Shown in pieces: positions 17,638 to 24,699 of a DNA stretch of 36,028 bases. The translations under genes and the position numbers were made by a program. The notes under the pieces were generated by a model. The model was not told where the DNA came from. It did no database searches and saw nothing but the letters and a program-made list of their open reading frames with translations. The stretch covers positions 1 through 36,028 of the forward strand of contig VTPP01000012.1 in the NCBI GenBank assembly GCA_008638225.1, in the 5' to 3' direction. The DNA comes from Pelagibacteraceae bacterium. GTDB taxonomy: Bacteria > Pseudomonadota > Alphaproteobacteria > Pelagibacterales > Pelagibacteraceae. Numbering within the stretch: the stretch's first letter is position 1; every line of letters begins with the position of its first letter.

Positions 17638-17841
17638 CTATTTTCCGTATATCGCAGCAAGAGCCATCAGAACTACTATTGCACAAAATTGAAGAAAAAT
17701 TCTTAGTTGCATTAACTTATTGCTTTTTCTTTTTTCTTCCATATCGCCACCTTTAAAAAAAGATTTTAGGCCTCGGATAAGCACAACCAGTACTGCTAGG
17801 ATGATTAAAATTCCAAAAAAGCTAAGTGTATTTTGACTCAT
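17638..17841 (-). CDS. HIG1-domain-like two-helix membrane protein
   Basis: The 67-residue protein has two predicted membrane helices (about residues 6-24 and 46-64) separated by a charged loop. The loop-to-helix segment NKLMQLRIFLQ fits the R-x3-Q core of the HIG1 (hypoxia-induced) domain; bacterial members are known in alphaproteobacteria and their mitochondrial relatives act on respiratory complexes. Function in this cell is not established. It ends one base from the convergent tlpA-like gene and is divergent from the carboxylesterase. Confidence 0.75.
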   Translation of the reverse strand: MSQNTLSFFGILIILAVLVVLIRGLKSFFKGGDMEEKRKSNKLMQLRIFLQFCAIVVLMALAAIYGK

Positions 17842-17886
17842 GCAAAATAATTAACATAAATACTTTATAATGATAGATAAGATTTT

Positions 17887-18528
17887 ATGGGACTTAAATA
17901 TAAAAAGTTAAATTCTGTATCTGGACAAACAAAAAAAATAGTTATTTTGTCCCATGGTTATGGAGCAGATTGTAACGACTTAATATCTATTGGAGAATAC
18001 TGGCAAAGATTTTTACCTGACATAGCTTTTGTTGCACCTAATGCACCAACTATTTGTCAAATAAATAGATCTGGATTCGAGTGGTTTGATTTAATGCAAA
18101 CATCACCAACAAAAATAAATGATGAATTTAAATCAGCTTTAGTAAAATTAAATGATTTTGTTGAAGAGCAACTTTTAGAATACAAGTTAAACAAAAAAGA
18201 TTTATTTTTAATGGGCTTTAGTCAGGGAACGATGATGTCACTGCAGTTGGGCCTTTCTTATAAAGAATCAGTAGCAGGAATTTTGGGATATTCAGGAAAG
18301 ATATATGATTTTGAGATGTTGAAAAAAAATATTAACTCTAAACCATCTGTTGTTTTGTTTCATGGAACAGAAGATACTATTATTCCTTTAGAAGAAATGT
18401 ACGCAAGTTATGAACTATTACAAGAGCAATCTGTAGATGTAACTTACAAAGTTTTTGAAAACTGCGGTCATTCTATTACTCCAGATGGTTTGAGTTTAGG
18501 ATTAGATTTTATAAAAAGTAAAAGTTAG
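17887..18528 (+). CDS. Phospholipase/carboxylesterase, alpha/beta hydrolase
   Basis: The 213-residue protein is an alpha/beta hydrolase of the phospholipase/carboxylesterase (acyl-protein thioesterase-like) family. The nucleophile elbow GFSQG places serine at residue 112, with Asp163 in HGTEDTIIP and His195 in CGHSITPDG completing the triad. LSHGYGADCNDLISIG near the N-terminus is the usual oxyanion-hole region. No signal peptide is seen, so it is probably cytoplasmic. The natural ester substrate cannot be told from sequence. Confidence 0.9.
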   Translation: MGLKYKKLNSVSGQTKKIVILSHGYGADCNDLISIGEYWQRFLPDIAFVAPNAPTICQINRSGFEWFDLMQTSPTKINDEFKSALVKLNDFVEEQLLEYKLNKKDLFLMGFSQGTMMSLQLGLSYKESVAGILGYSGKIYDFEMLKKNINSKPSVVLFHGTEDTIIPLEEMYASYELLQEQSVDVTYKVFENCGHSITPDGLSLGLDFIKSKS

Positions 18529-18583
18529 CAGCAAGAAAACTTTAACTTGAAGCTAGATTTAAATAGATATAATTTAAAGAGTA

Positions 18584-19153
18584 ATGATCGTTAACCATAT
18601 TTCTGAACTTCCACTTGAGAAATGTCCAGCCTTGGTTTTAAATGCTGACTATCGTCCTTTAAGTTATTACCCATTATCACTTTGGTGTTGGCAAGATGTT
18701 GTCAGGGATGTTTTTTTAGATAGAGTAAATATTGTTTCTGAATATGAACGAGAAATTCGTAGCCCATCCTTTTCAATGAAACTACCAAGTGTTATTTCTT
18801 TAAAAACTTTTATTAAACCTTCGGAATACCCTAATTTTACAAGGTTTAACGTTTTTTTGAGAGATAAATTTACCTGCCAGTATTGTGGTGCCCACAAAAA
18901 CCTAACCTTTGATCATCTTGTGCCAAAATCAAAAGGAGGCATCACCTCTTGGGAAAATGTTGTAACAGCTTGCATGTGTTGTAACGTAAAAAAAGGAAAT
19001 AGATTATCAAGCGAATGTGCAATGTATCCAAAAATAAAGCCTTATCGACCGACGGATGAACAGTTGCATAAAAATGGAAGAAATTTTCCTCCTAATTTTC
19101 TTCATCAAAGTTGGCTTGATTATTTATATTGGGACGTTCGATTGGAAGCGTAA
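18584..19153 (+). CDS. HNH endonuclease family protein
   Basis: The 189-residue protein carries an HNH nuclease domain at about residues 88-145. Zinc cysteines are C98 and C101 (CQYCG) and C130/C133 (CMCCN), with the D110-H111 catalytic pair in TFDHLVPKSKGG and Asn125 in SWENVV. The N-terminal part (LVLNADYRPLSYYPLSLW) is typical of a widespread housekeeping HNH family found in alphaproteobacteria and cyanobacteria, rather than a restriction enzyme; no methylase is next to it. Its role is uncertain. It is convergent with coq7. Confidence 0.88.
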   Translation: MIVNHISELPLEKCPALVLNADYRPLSYYPLSLWCWQDVVRDVFLDRVNIVSEYEREIRSPSFSMKLPSVISLKTFIKPSEYPNFTRFNVFLRDKFTCQYCGAHKNLTFDHLVPKSKGGITSWENVVTACMCCNVKKGNRLSSECAMYPKIKPYRPTDEQLHKNGRNFPPNFLHQSWLDYLYWDVRLEA

Positions 19154-19157
19154 GCAG

Positions 19158-19688
19158 TTAAATTTTTTTTGAAATTTCAATTGCAGCTTTTGAGCCTATT
19201 TTAATAAGGGCATCTAATATACCATAAGCACCTTCTTTACTGGCGCCCTCTTCATAAGCAATATCTCTGTGTTCTAGCTCATCTTGTCTAAATTTTTTAA
19301 ATTTGGAAATTAGATCTTTTTCTTGTTTTTCGTTTTTACTCAAATAATCAATTTGATCCGAGTAATGTTTGTCAATTACCTCTTCAACAGAAGCAGTGCA
19401 TAACATTGCAGCCTTTTTTCCTAACATTGCCGTTCCAAATCCAAGCGCTGTTCCAAGAAGATCCCACAAGGGAAGAAATAAAGTTGGTCTTATTCTTCTC
19501 TCAGCTAACTGCTGCTCAAAATACTTTAAATGTTCTTTTTCATGCTCCTTCATTTCTGCAACTTTTTTTTCTAAATCTGGATCTGCTTTTAATAATTGCA
19601 AAGCAAGTAATTGACCATCATAGATTTTGATAGCCCCGCGTTCCCCGGCATGATCAACTCTAATTATTTCTTCTATCTTGTTTCTCAT
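19158..19688 (-). CDS. coq7: Demethoxyubiquinone hydroxylase Coq7
   Basis: The 176-residue protein is a di-iron carboxylate hydroxylase of ubiquinone synthesis. Expected ligands are visible: E16 in RVDHAGERGAIKIYDGQ, E50 and H53 in the first ExxH (EKEH), the glutamates of ASVEEVIDKHY, and the second ExxH in DELEHRDIA. Length matches the short bacterial form. The start at 19688 lies 29 bases inside the dsbB 3' end, so coupling is likely. It is the last gene of the yqaA-dsbB-coq7 run. Confidence 0.93.
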   Translation of the reverse strand: MRNKIEEIIRVDHAGERGAIKIYDGQLLALQLLKADPDLEKKVAEMKEHEKEHLKYFEQQLAERRIRPTLFLPLWDLLGTALGFGTAMLGKKAAMLCTASVEEVIDKHYSDQIDYLSKNEKQEKDLISKFKKFRQDELEHRDIAYEEGASKEGAYGILDALIKIGSKAAIEISKKI

Positions 19689-20148
19689 ACTTTAAAAATA
19701 TTCCAAAAAGTAACATTAAAATAATACTTAATATAAAATTTATTGTCGCAAGTGACAAACCAAAAATTTGAAAAATAATATTTTTGCAAGAAATAACAGG
19801 TTGCATTTGTAATTCTTTTAATAAATTTTCAGTATTGTTTGATTTAGTGTTACTAGTGCAAGAACCTAGTTCATCAAAAAAAGACTGCTCAATACCTATG
19901 TGGTAAAAACTTAGTGAAGCACTTACAAAAGAAGTAAATAACAATAGTATAAATACTTGTTTTAAATTTATTTTTTTAAAAAAAGCTAAGATAATAACTA
20001 TAGTAGCAAAGTAATAAGGGTACCTTTGATAGTAGCATAATTGACACGGAGGTATGTTCAATACGTATTGAATAAAATAAGCAGATATAAGAATAGAGCT
20101 ATAAATAATCGCCAGAACTATAAGTATCCGGTTTTTAAAATTGGACAT
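19660..20148 (-). CDS. dsbB: Disulfide bond formation protein DsbB
   Basis: The 162-residue membrane protein reoxidises periplasmic DsbA and passes electrons to quinones. Four hydrophobic helices are apparent. The first cysteine pair is C35/C38 in PPCQLCYYQRYPYY, the family signature; the second is C97 and C121 in the periplasmic loop. It sits between yqaA (one-base overlap) and coq7 (29-base overlap), so a quinone-linked enzyme and a quinone-synthesis gene share a transcript. No DsbA gene is in the window. Confidence 0.9.
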   Translation of the reverse strand: MSNFKNRILIVLAIIYSSILISAYFIQYVLNIPPCQLCYYQRYPYYFATIVIILAFFKKINLKQVFILLLFTSFVSASLSFYHIGIEQSFFDELGSCTSNTKSNNTENLLKELQMQPVISCKNIIFQIFGLSLATINFILSIILMLLFGIFLKYEKQDRRNN

Positions 20149-20765
20149 TAACTAATAAAATATTGATAATTATTGTAAATTAAATAGGCAATAAAAAATC
20201 CTAGTAATAATAAAATTGATAAAATCACAAGAATTTTTGCTGATTTGGCCTCTATATAAGGAATAATTTTATGACCAAAAAATCTGATTAATCCAGCTAG
20301 TATAAAAAATCTTGAACCTCTGGTTAGTGAAGCAACTATAATGAAAACGAAAAAATTGAAATTAATAAAGCCGCTAGAAATTGTAAGTAACTTAAAAGGA
20401 ACAGGAGTAAATCCAGCAATGACTAATAAAACTACCCAGGCCCAAAATCCTTTACCAAAAGAAACTTGTTCTTTGAAAGCTGAAAATCCTTCAAACCCAT
20501 AAAATTCAAAAATTGGTATACCTATCTCTTTGTAAAAAAAATGACCAATTGCCCACCCAGCACATCCTCCAGCTACAGATGCTATAGATGCTGTAGAAGC
20601 AATTTTGATCCAATCTTTGCTGCGCGCGATTGTCATTGGTACAATCATGACATCCGGAGGAATTGGAAAAAAAATACTTTCTATAAAACATACCGCTGCC
20701 AAATAAGCCCTTGCACTTTTGTGCCCAGCTAGAGCTACTGTTTTTATAAGAAGATTTTTAAGCAT
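20148..20765 (-). CDS. yqaA: YqaA-type membrane protein, DedA/VTT superfamily
   Basis: The 205-residue protein has about five hydrophobic segments and the VTT/SNARE-associated fold. FIESIFFPIPPDVMIVPMTI near residues 28-47 and GGCAGWAIGHFFYKEIGIPI are hallmarks of the YqaA subgroup, and FTPVPFKLLTISSGFINFNF carries the second re-entrant-loop motif. Members are thought to move lipids or support membrane homeostasis; the substrate here is unknown. It heads the yqaA-dsbB-coq7 run and is divergent from tRNA-Leu. Confidence 0.85.
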   Translation of the reverse strand: MLKNLLIKTVALAGHKSARAYLAAVCFIESIFFPIPPDVMIVPMTIARSKDWIKIASTASIASVAGGCAGWAIGHFFYKEIGIPIFEFYGFEGFSAFKEQVSFGKGFWAWVVLLVIAGFTPVPFKLLTISSGFINFNFFVFIIVASLTRGSRFFILAGLIRFFGHKIIPYIEAKSAKILVILSILLLLGFFIAYLIYNNYQYFIS

Positions 20766-20826
20766 GCAAATAACGGAGCTTATATCTTAAACTAGAGAAT
20801 ATGTATTTCTAATTTTAATCTAGATT

Positions 20827-20857
20827 TTGACTATTATTTTAATTACAAAGCTATTAA
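20827..20857 (+). promoter_or_regulatory. Probable promoter for tRNA-Leu
   Basis: TTGACT (20827-20832) and TATTAA (20852-20857) are separated by 19 bases and lie just ahead of the tRNA, whose first base is 20871. The -35 matches five of six positions; the spacer is slightly long. Start of transcription near 20864 would give a short leader removed by RNase P. Confidence 0.5.
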
Positions 20858-20870
20858 CCCTAATAAATAT

Positions 20871-20956
20871 GCGGATGTGATGGAATGGTAGACATGTCAG
20901 ACTCAAAATCTGATGCGCGCAAGCGTGTAACGGTTCAAGTCCGTTCATCCGCACCA
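20871..20956 (+). tRNA. tRNA-Leu (anticodon CAA)
   Basis: A complete class II tRNA folds here. The acceptor stem pairs GCGGATG (20871-20877) with CATCCGC (20946-20952), followed by discriminator A and an encoded CCA. The anticodon stem TCAGA/TCTGA encloses the loop CTCAAAA, giving anticodon CAA for leucine UUG codons. A long variable arm (around GCGCGCAAGCGTG) and the T arm AACGG/CCGTT around TTCAAGT confirm a leucine tRNA. It is the only tRNA I find in the window. The following acyl-CoA synthetase ATG lies only seven bases after the CCA. Confidence 0.98.
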
Positions 20957-20963
20957 TAAATGC

Positions 20964-22694
20964 ATGAACCTTTCTTTTTGCAAAAGCCTTCCGGAACTTT
21001 TTTTTGAAAATTGCAAACAAAAGCACAATAAACAACATTTAATTTACATTAATAAAGAAACTAGCAAACAAGAATTCTATAATTGGCAGCAAACAAAAGA
21101 AGAGGTTTTGTCTTTATCAAATATATTATTTGATCAAAAAGTACTAAAAGGAGATAGGGTGATGCTAGTTTCTGAAAATAGGCCTGAATGGTTAATTTCA
21201 GATATCTCTATAATGACTAATGGCGCAATTACAGTGCCAAATTACACCACGTACTCAGCCAAGGATTTTGAATATGTCATTCAAGATTGTAAACCTGTCG
21301 GTTTAATTGTTTCAAATGAAAATATATTGAACAAAATTATCTCTGCTGCAAATAATCTTGGATATGCTTTTAATTTTATTATTCATTTAGATAAATTAGA
21401 TAAAGATTATTCAGGTCACAATTTAATTTCATATGCTAAAGATATTAAGTTAAATTCAAAAACTACTAGTTTTTTTTTTAATAAAGAAATTTTGCAAAGA
21501 AAAGATCCTGCTTGTATTATTTATACGTCCGGCACTGAAGGAAATCCAAAAGGAGTTATCCTAAGCCACGGAGGAATTTTAAGTAATTGTGATAGTGCCT
21601 TGGATCTGTTGAAAGACATAAAAATAAAAAATCACACCTTTCTGACATGGCTACCGTTATCTCATTCTTACGAACATACTGCTCAGTTTGTTCAAATAGC
21701 TATTCAAGCAAAAGTATTTTACGCAGAAAGTTTAGAAAAACTATTATCAAATTTAAAAACAGCAAGCCCAACTATTATGACAGCGGTTCCAAGATTTTAT
21801 AATAATTTTTATAATAAAATAAAAATAAATATTTCTAAAACACAAGGATTGAAAAAAATTTTATTTGATAAAACAATCGAGATTGGAGAAAAAATAATTT
21901 TACAAAAAAAAATATCTTTTTTTGAAAAAATATTAAATTTTTTTTTAGATATTTTAGTACGTAGAAAAATAAACCAAAATTTAGGTGGAAATATAAAAGC
22001 CTTTATATCCGGTGGTGGGCCACTGGATCCCAAAGTTGGTCTTTATTTAAATGCACTAGGTTTAAAAACGATGCAAGGTTATGGACTTACAGAAGCATCA
22101 CCGATAGTCAGCTGTAATCCTGCAAATTTTATAAAAGTAGATACTGTTGGAAAAATACTAAAAAATACAAAAGTAAAAATAGCTGAAGATGGTGAGATAC
22201 TAGTAAGTGGTGAAAACATAATGCTTGGATATTGGAACAATGAACAAGCAACAAATAAAGTACTAATTAATAACTGGTTATATACAGGAGATATAGGAGA
22301 AATAGATTCTGATGGTTATTTAAAAATTACAGATAGAAAAAAAGATATTATTGTCACATCTGGTGGAGATAACATTTCTCCAGCTAAAATTGAAAATTTA
22401 ATTTGTGCAAATCCTGAGATCGATCAAGCGTTTGTATATGGCGACAATAAAAATTATTTAGTGGCATTAATTTTTATTAACAAAGAATTTAAACTATCAA
22501 AGCAAGAAGTGCAGATAATTATAGATAAAGTTAACAACAATCTCACAGCAATTGAAAAAATTAAAAATTTTCAACTATTAGATGAAGGTTTTACTTTGGA
22601 AAATAATATGCTCACACCAACTATGAAGATGAAACGCTATGTGATTAAGAAAAACTTTTCTAAAATTCTAAATAGTTTTTATCATTCATCATAA
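20964..22694 (+). CDS. Long-chain acyl-CoA synthetase, AMP-forming
   Basis: The 576-residue protein is an ANL-superfamily adenylate-forming enzyme of the long-chain fatty acid-CoA ligase type. The AMP-binding motif ACIIYTSGTEGNPKGVILSH lies near residues 187-206, with LTWLPLSHSYEHTAQ after it. GYGLTEASPIVSCNP is the second core motif, and YTGDIGEIDSDGYLKITDRK is the hinge region; the catalytic lysine region is near TPTMKMKR at the C-terminus. The ATG follows the tRNA-Leu CCA by seven bases with no room for a Shine-Dalgarno sequence, so it may be translated from a very short leader after tRNA processing. Confidence 0.92.
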   Translation: MNLSFCKSLPELFFENCKQKHNKQHLIYINKETSKQEFYNWQQTKEEVLSLSNILFDQKVLKGDRVMLVSENRPEWLISDISIMTNGAITVPNYTTYSAKDFEYVIQDCKPVGLIVSNENILNKIISAANNLGYAFNFIIHLDKLDKDYSGHNLISYAKDIKLNSKTTSFFFNKEILQRKDPACIIYTSGTEGNPKGVILSHGGILSNCDSALDLLKDIKIKNHTFLTWLPLSHSYEHTAQFVQIAIQAKVFYAESLEKLLSNLKTASPTIMTAVPRFYNNFYNKIKINISKTQGLKKILFDKTIEIGEKIILQKKISFFEKILNFFLDILVRRKINQNLGGNIKAFISGGGPLDPKVGLYLNALGLKTMQGYGLTEASPIVSCNPANFIKVDTVGKILKNTKVKIAEDGEILVSGENIMLGYWNNEQATNKVLINNWLYTGDIGEIDSDGYLKITDRKKDIIVTSGGDNISPAKIENLICANPEIDQAFVYGDNKNYLVALIFINKEFKLSKQEVQIIIDKVNNNLTAIEKIKNFQLLDEGFTLENNMLTPTMKMKRYVIKKNFSKILNSFYHSS

Positions 22695-22767
22695 AGTAAA
22701 AAACATTCATTAAATCGTTTAAAAACAACATTATTTTTAATTATTTAATTATTTAATTGTTAGTTTC

Positions 22768-22795
22768 AAAATTGAATCAATTTTAATTTTTTTTT
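22768..22795 (+). terminator. Weak Rho-independent terminator after acyl-CoA synthetase
   Basis: AAAATT (22768-22773), a five-base loop and AATTTT (22779-22784) form an all-AT stem, followed after two A bases by nine T residues. A low-GC stem is weak by general standards but the long T-tract makes termination plausible in such an AT-rich genome. It separates the synthetase gene from the promoter of the small basic protein. Confidence 0.45.
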
Positions 22796-22820
22796 GGAAA
22801 ATTTTTCAATTATTTAAAGT

Positions 22821-22850
22821 TTGACTTTAATGTGTATTTCTTTTTATATG
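22821..22850 (+). promoter_or_regulatory. Promoter for the small lysine-rich protein
   Basis: TTGACT (22821-22826) and TATATG (22845-22850) are 18 bases apart. The -35 has five matches to consensus and the -10 has four. Transcription would start around 22857, giving a leader of about 60 bases that holds a perfect hairpin and an AGGAG ribosome-binding site. Confidence 0.6.
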
Positions 22851-22863
22851 AATTAATAACGAA

Positions 22864-22887
22864 TCACTTAGAAAATATTCTAAGTGA
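22864..22887 (+). promoter_or_regulatory. Perfect 10-bp hairpin in the leader of the lysine-rich protein
   Basis: TCACTTAGAA and TTCTAAGTGA are exact inverted repeats around a four-base AATA loop. The hairpin sits near the expected transcript start and 16 bases before the AGGAG at 22904-22908. There is no T-run after it, so it is not a terminator. It could protect the 5' end of the mRNA, act as a protein-binding site, or serve autoregulation; none of these is shown. Confidence 0.7.
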
Positions 22888-22915
22888 AACTCCAAAAACA
22901 AAAAGGAGAGCAAAG

Positions 22916-23020
22916 ATGGCTAAAAAAAGAAAAAAAGCAGCAAAGAAAAAAGCACCAGCTAAAAAAAGAAAAGCTGCTAAGAAAACTACTAAGAAAAAAG
23001 CTAAGAAAAGAAAAAGATAG
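22916..23020 (+). CDS. 34-residue lysine-rich, histone H1-tail-like protein
   Basis: The frame starting at ATG 22916 is preceded by a good AGGAG at 22904-22908. It encodes 34 residues: 18 lysines, four arginines, eight alanines, two threonines, one proline and the methionine, with AAKKK/KKRK-type repeats like histone H1 or Hc1 tails. A longer in-frame start at 22832 lies upstream of the expected transcript start and is rejected. The gene has its own promoter, leader hairpin and strong terminator, so it looks monocistronic and well expressed. Nucleic-acid binding is inferred from composition alone; no folded domain is present. Confidence 0.75.
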   Translation: MAKKRKKAAKKKAPAKKRKAAKKTTKKKAKKRKR

Positions 23021-23040
23021 TTTTAGATCTAGTTTTCAAA

Positions 23041-23073
23041 AAAAACGCTCTCTAATTAGAGGGCGTTTTTTTT
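23041..23073 (+). terminator. Strong Rho-independent terminator (probably bidirectional)
   Basis: AAAAACGCTCTC (23041-23052), loop TAATTA and GAGGGCGTTTTT (23059-23070) form a 12-bp stem with one G-T pair, followed by further T residues. A-tracts on the other side make it work for the minus strand too, where it overlaps the carD stop codon at 23072-23074. This is by far the most GC-rich hairpin in the window. Confidence 0.9.
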
Positions 23074-23878
23074 ATTCCACTAAATTTTTTTCCGGAGTTT
23101 TGCCAAGAGCCTTATTTAATTTTTCCTTAGCTTCTTCTTCAGTTGATTCTAGTACAACAGTAACTTCCCCAAGAAGCCTCTCAAATGCCTTTTCAAATAA
23201 TTGTCTTTCACTATAAGACTGATCAACTGGCATATCCGTATTCTTATTTAAATCTCTTACTACTTCTGCAATTTGATAGATTTCTCCAGAATTAATTTTT
23301 TGTTCATATTCCTGTGCTCTTCTACTCCACATGGTTCTTTTTATTTTTGCTTTCCCTTTTAAAATTGAGATAGCTTTATTAATTTGGTTAATGCTGGATA
23401 GAGGCCTTAGATGAGATTGCTGATTAGTAGGAATAGTTAAAACTAATTTATCTTTTGTAATTTCAATTTTGTAAAAATTTATGTCTATTCCAGCTATTAC
23501 ATCTTTCTCCACAGCAACAATTTGGCCAATTCCGTGCTTTGGATATATTACGTAATCTTTAATTTTATAAATTCGTTTTTCATTATCTTGTTTTTTAATT
23601 TTTACAATTTCAACAAGAGGGTCTTGAGAAGAGTGTGAGGTATAAACTCTTCCACTTTTAATAATCGGTTTTTGAACTATAGGAGAATCTTTTTTCTCAA
23701 CAGCTTCTTTTACTTCTTTAATTGCTTTAAGTTTTTTTTCTTTAACAGGCTTAGCCGCTTTAACTTTTTTTTCTTTAGTAGGTTTAGTGACTTTAATTTT
23801 TTTTTCTTTAACAGGTTTTTGAGATTTTTTTTTTGGCGCCACAGCTTTTAAAAGAGATTGTTTAATTTTTTTTAACAT
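23072..23878 (-). CDS. carD: CarD-family transcription regulator with lysine-rich repeat tail
   Basis: The 268-residue protein has a CarD/CdnL-type RNA-polymerase-interacting domain from about residue 103 on: IKDYVIYPKHGIGQIVAVEK, then LTIPTNQQSHLRPLSS and WSRRAQEYEQKINSGEIYQI with a helical C-terminus. Such proteins bind the RNAP beta subunit and stabilise open promoters, for example at rRNA genes. The first 60 residues are an unusual lysine-rich tail with three 11-residue repeats (KPVKEKKIKVT-like, residues 21-53). CarD proteins of other alphaproteobacteria are usually near 165-200 residues, so the tail is extra. It follows fdxA by 58 bases. Confidence 0.9.
   Translation of the reverse strand: MLKKIKQSLLKAVAPKKKSQKPVKEKKIKVTKPTKEKKVKAAKPVKEKKLKAIKEVKEAVEKKDSPIVQKPIIKSGRVYTSHSSQDPLVEIVKIKKQDNEKRIYKIKDYVIYPKHGIGQIVAVEKDVIAGIDINFYKIEITKDKLVLTIPTNQQSHLRPLSSINQINKAISILKGKAKIKRTMWSRRAQEYEQKINSGEIYQIAEVVRDLNKNTDMPVDQSYSERQLFEKAFERLLGEVTVVLESTEEEAKEKLNKALGKTPEKNLVE
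23720..23818 (-). repeat. Three 33-bp tandem repeats in carD coding sequence
   Basis: These bases encode residues 21-53 of the CarD-like protein, three consecutive 11-residue units of the form KPxKEKKxKxx, with a partial fourth (KEVKEAVEK) after them. At DNA level the units share TTTAACAGG-type and TTTTTTTCTTTA-type blocks on the plus strand with scattered differences. The array looks like an in-frame expansion that lengthened a basic tail. Confidence 0.8.
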
Positions 23879-23936
23879 TGATTTTTTGTAAGGCGATGGA
23901 AATAGCTTATATTAAGAACCTTTTCAAGAAATATAA

Positions 23937-24281
23937 TTATTTTTTGTCCCCAGAACCTGGGTTTTCATTATAAAATTTATCTAATTTGTTTTCCATGTCT
24001 TTGAATTTTTCCCAATCAGGTAATGGGTCTTTCTTTTTAGTGATAACTGGCCAAATCTCAGATAATTTTTTATTGAGCAAAACATGTTTTTCCGCACCGT
24101 TGTTTGTATCAGGTTCTATTGCATTGATAGGACATTCCGGTTCGCACACACCGCAATCAATACATTCGTCTGGATTAATGACCAACATGTTCTCACCTTC
24201 ATAAAAACAATCAACCGGACATACTTCCACGCAGTCTGTTAATTTACATTTGATACACTTATCGTTTACAACGTACGTCAT
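23937..24281 (-). CDS. fdxA: Seven-iron ferredoxin FdxA
   Basis: The 114-residue protein is a [3Fe-4S][4Fe-4S] ferredoxin of the FdxA type. Two cysteine-rich motifs are clear: [18 protein letters not shown] at residues 9-26, where the usual CxxCxxCxxxCP pattern is modified for a 3Fe cluster, and [12 protein letters not shown] at residues 40-51. The C-terminal 50 residues are the family's helical extension. It is a soluble electron carrier whose partner is unknown. It overlaps terB-like by four bases and precedes carD, matching the conserved fdxA-carD pair of alphaproteobacteria. Confidence 0.95.
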   Translation of the reverse strand: MTYVVNDKCIKCKLTDCVEVCPVDCFYEGENMLVINPDECIDCGVCEPECPINAIEPDTNNGAEKHVLLNKKLSEIWPVITKKKDPLPDWEKFKDMENKLDKFYNENPGSGDKK

Positions 24282-24697
24282 ATACTTAATTTTTTCTTTA
24301 TTTTAATTTTAATTGCACCTAAATCCGCACTTTCTATGTAAGTAAGGCCAGCAACCCTTCGTATTAAATTGTCTTCAAATTCATGAATAGTCCTGTCTGA
24401 ATATATAATTTCAATTAACATTTCAATTATTTTGAGTCTTTCTGTATATTCAAGTTTTTTAACTTCTTGTGTGAGGTGCAGTATTTGATTTTTATTTTCC
24501 TCTAGTATTTCACATTCACTAATCAATTCTTTTATATATTCATCATCTGCAATAAAAAATTTCTTTACGCACTTAATAATAGTTTCTTTTTCTATTTCGC
24601 TATAAATTCCATCAAGTTTTGCCGCATGTATAAACAGAGTAGTAATAGATAATTCTAAAGCTTTGAATTTGCGATTTTCTTTTAAAAACCAGCTCAT
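24278..24697 (-). CDS. TerB-like helical protein
   Basis: The 139-residue protein matches the TerB/DjlA-like helical domain. [20 protein letters not shown] near residues 16-35 and the later [20 protein letters not shown] show the paired acidic D-G/D-x-x-x-x-E metal-binding pattern of this fold. Despite the family name, most members are not known to act on tellurite. It lies two bases after the helicase and overlaps fdxA by four bases. In many alphaproteobacteria this position is held by an S4-domain RNA-binding protein gene; no S4 domain is recognisable here. Confidence 0.8.
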   Translation of the reverse strand: MSWFLKENRKFKALELSITTLFIHAAKLDGIYSEIEKETIIKCVKKFFIADDEYIKELISECEILEENKNQILHLTQEVKKLEYTERLKIIEMLIEIIYSDRTIHEFEDNLIRRVAGLTYIESADLGAIKIKIKKKLSI

Positions 24698-24699
24698 AA

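Noticed and set aside
18584-19153. HNH protein as part of a restriction or homing system
   Set aside because: No methylase, intron or intein context is present and the N-terminal half matches a common housekeeping HNH family.
20541-20732. Cysteine- and arginine-rich frame on the plus strand within yqaA
   Set aside because: It is antisense to a well-supported membrane protein and has no family resemblance or ribosome-binding site.
22738-22760. TTAATTATTTAATTATTTAATTG as a direct-repeat operator
   Set aside because: Such short AT repeats are expected by chance in this base composition and no partner protein is suggested.
22832-22915. 62-residue version of the lysine-rich protein starting at 22832
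   Set aside because: That start lies between the -35 and -10 boxes of the likely promoter, has no ribosome-binding site, and the added residues are unlike the basic core.
24278-24697. TerB-like gene as tellurite-resistance determinant
   Set aside because: No other ter genes are present, and the fold is widespread without a tellurite role.
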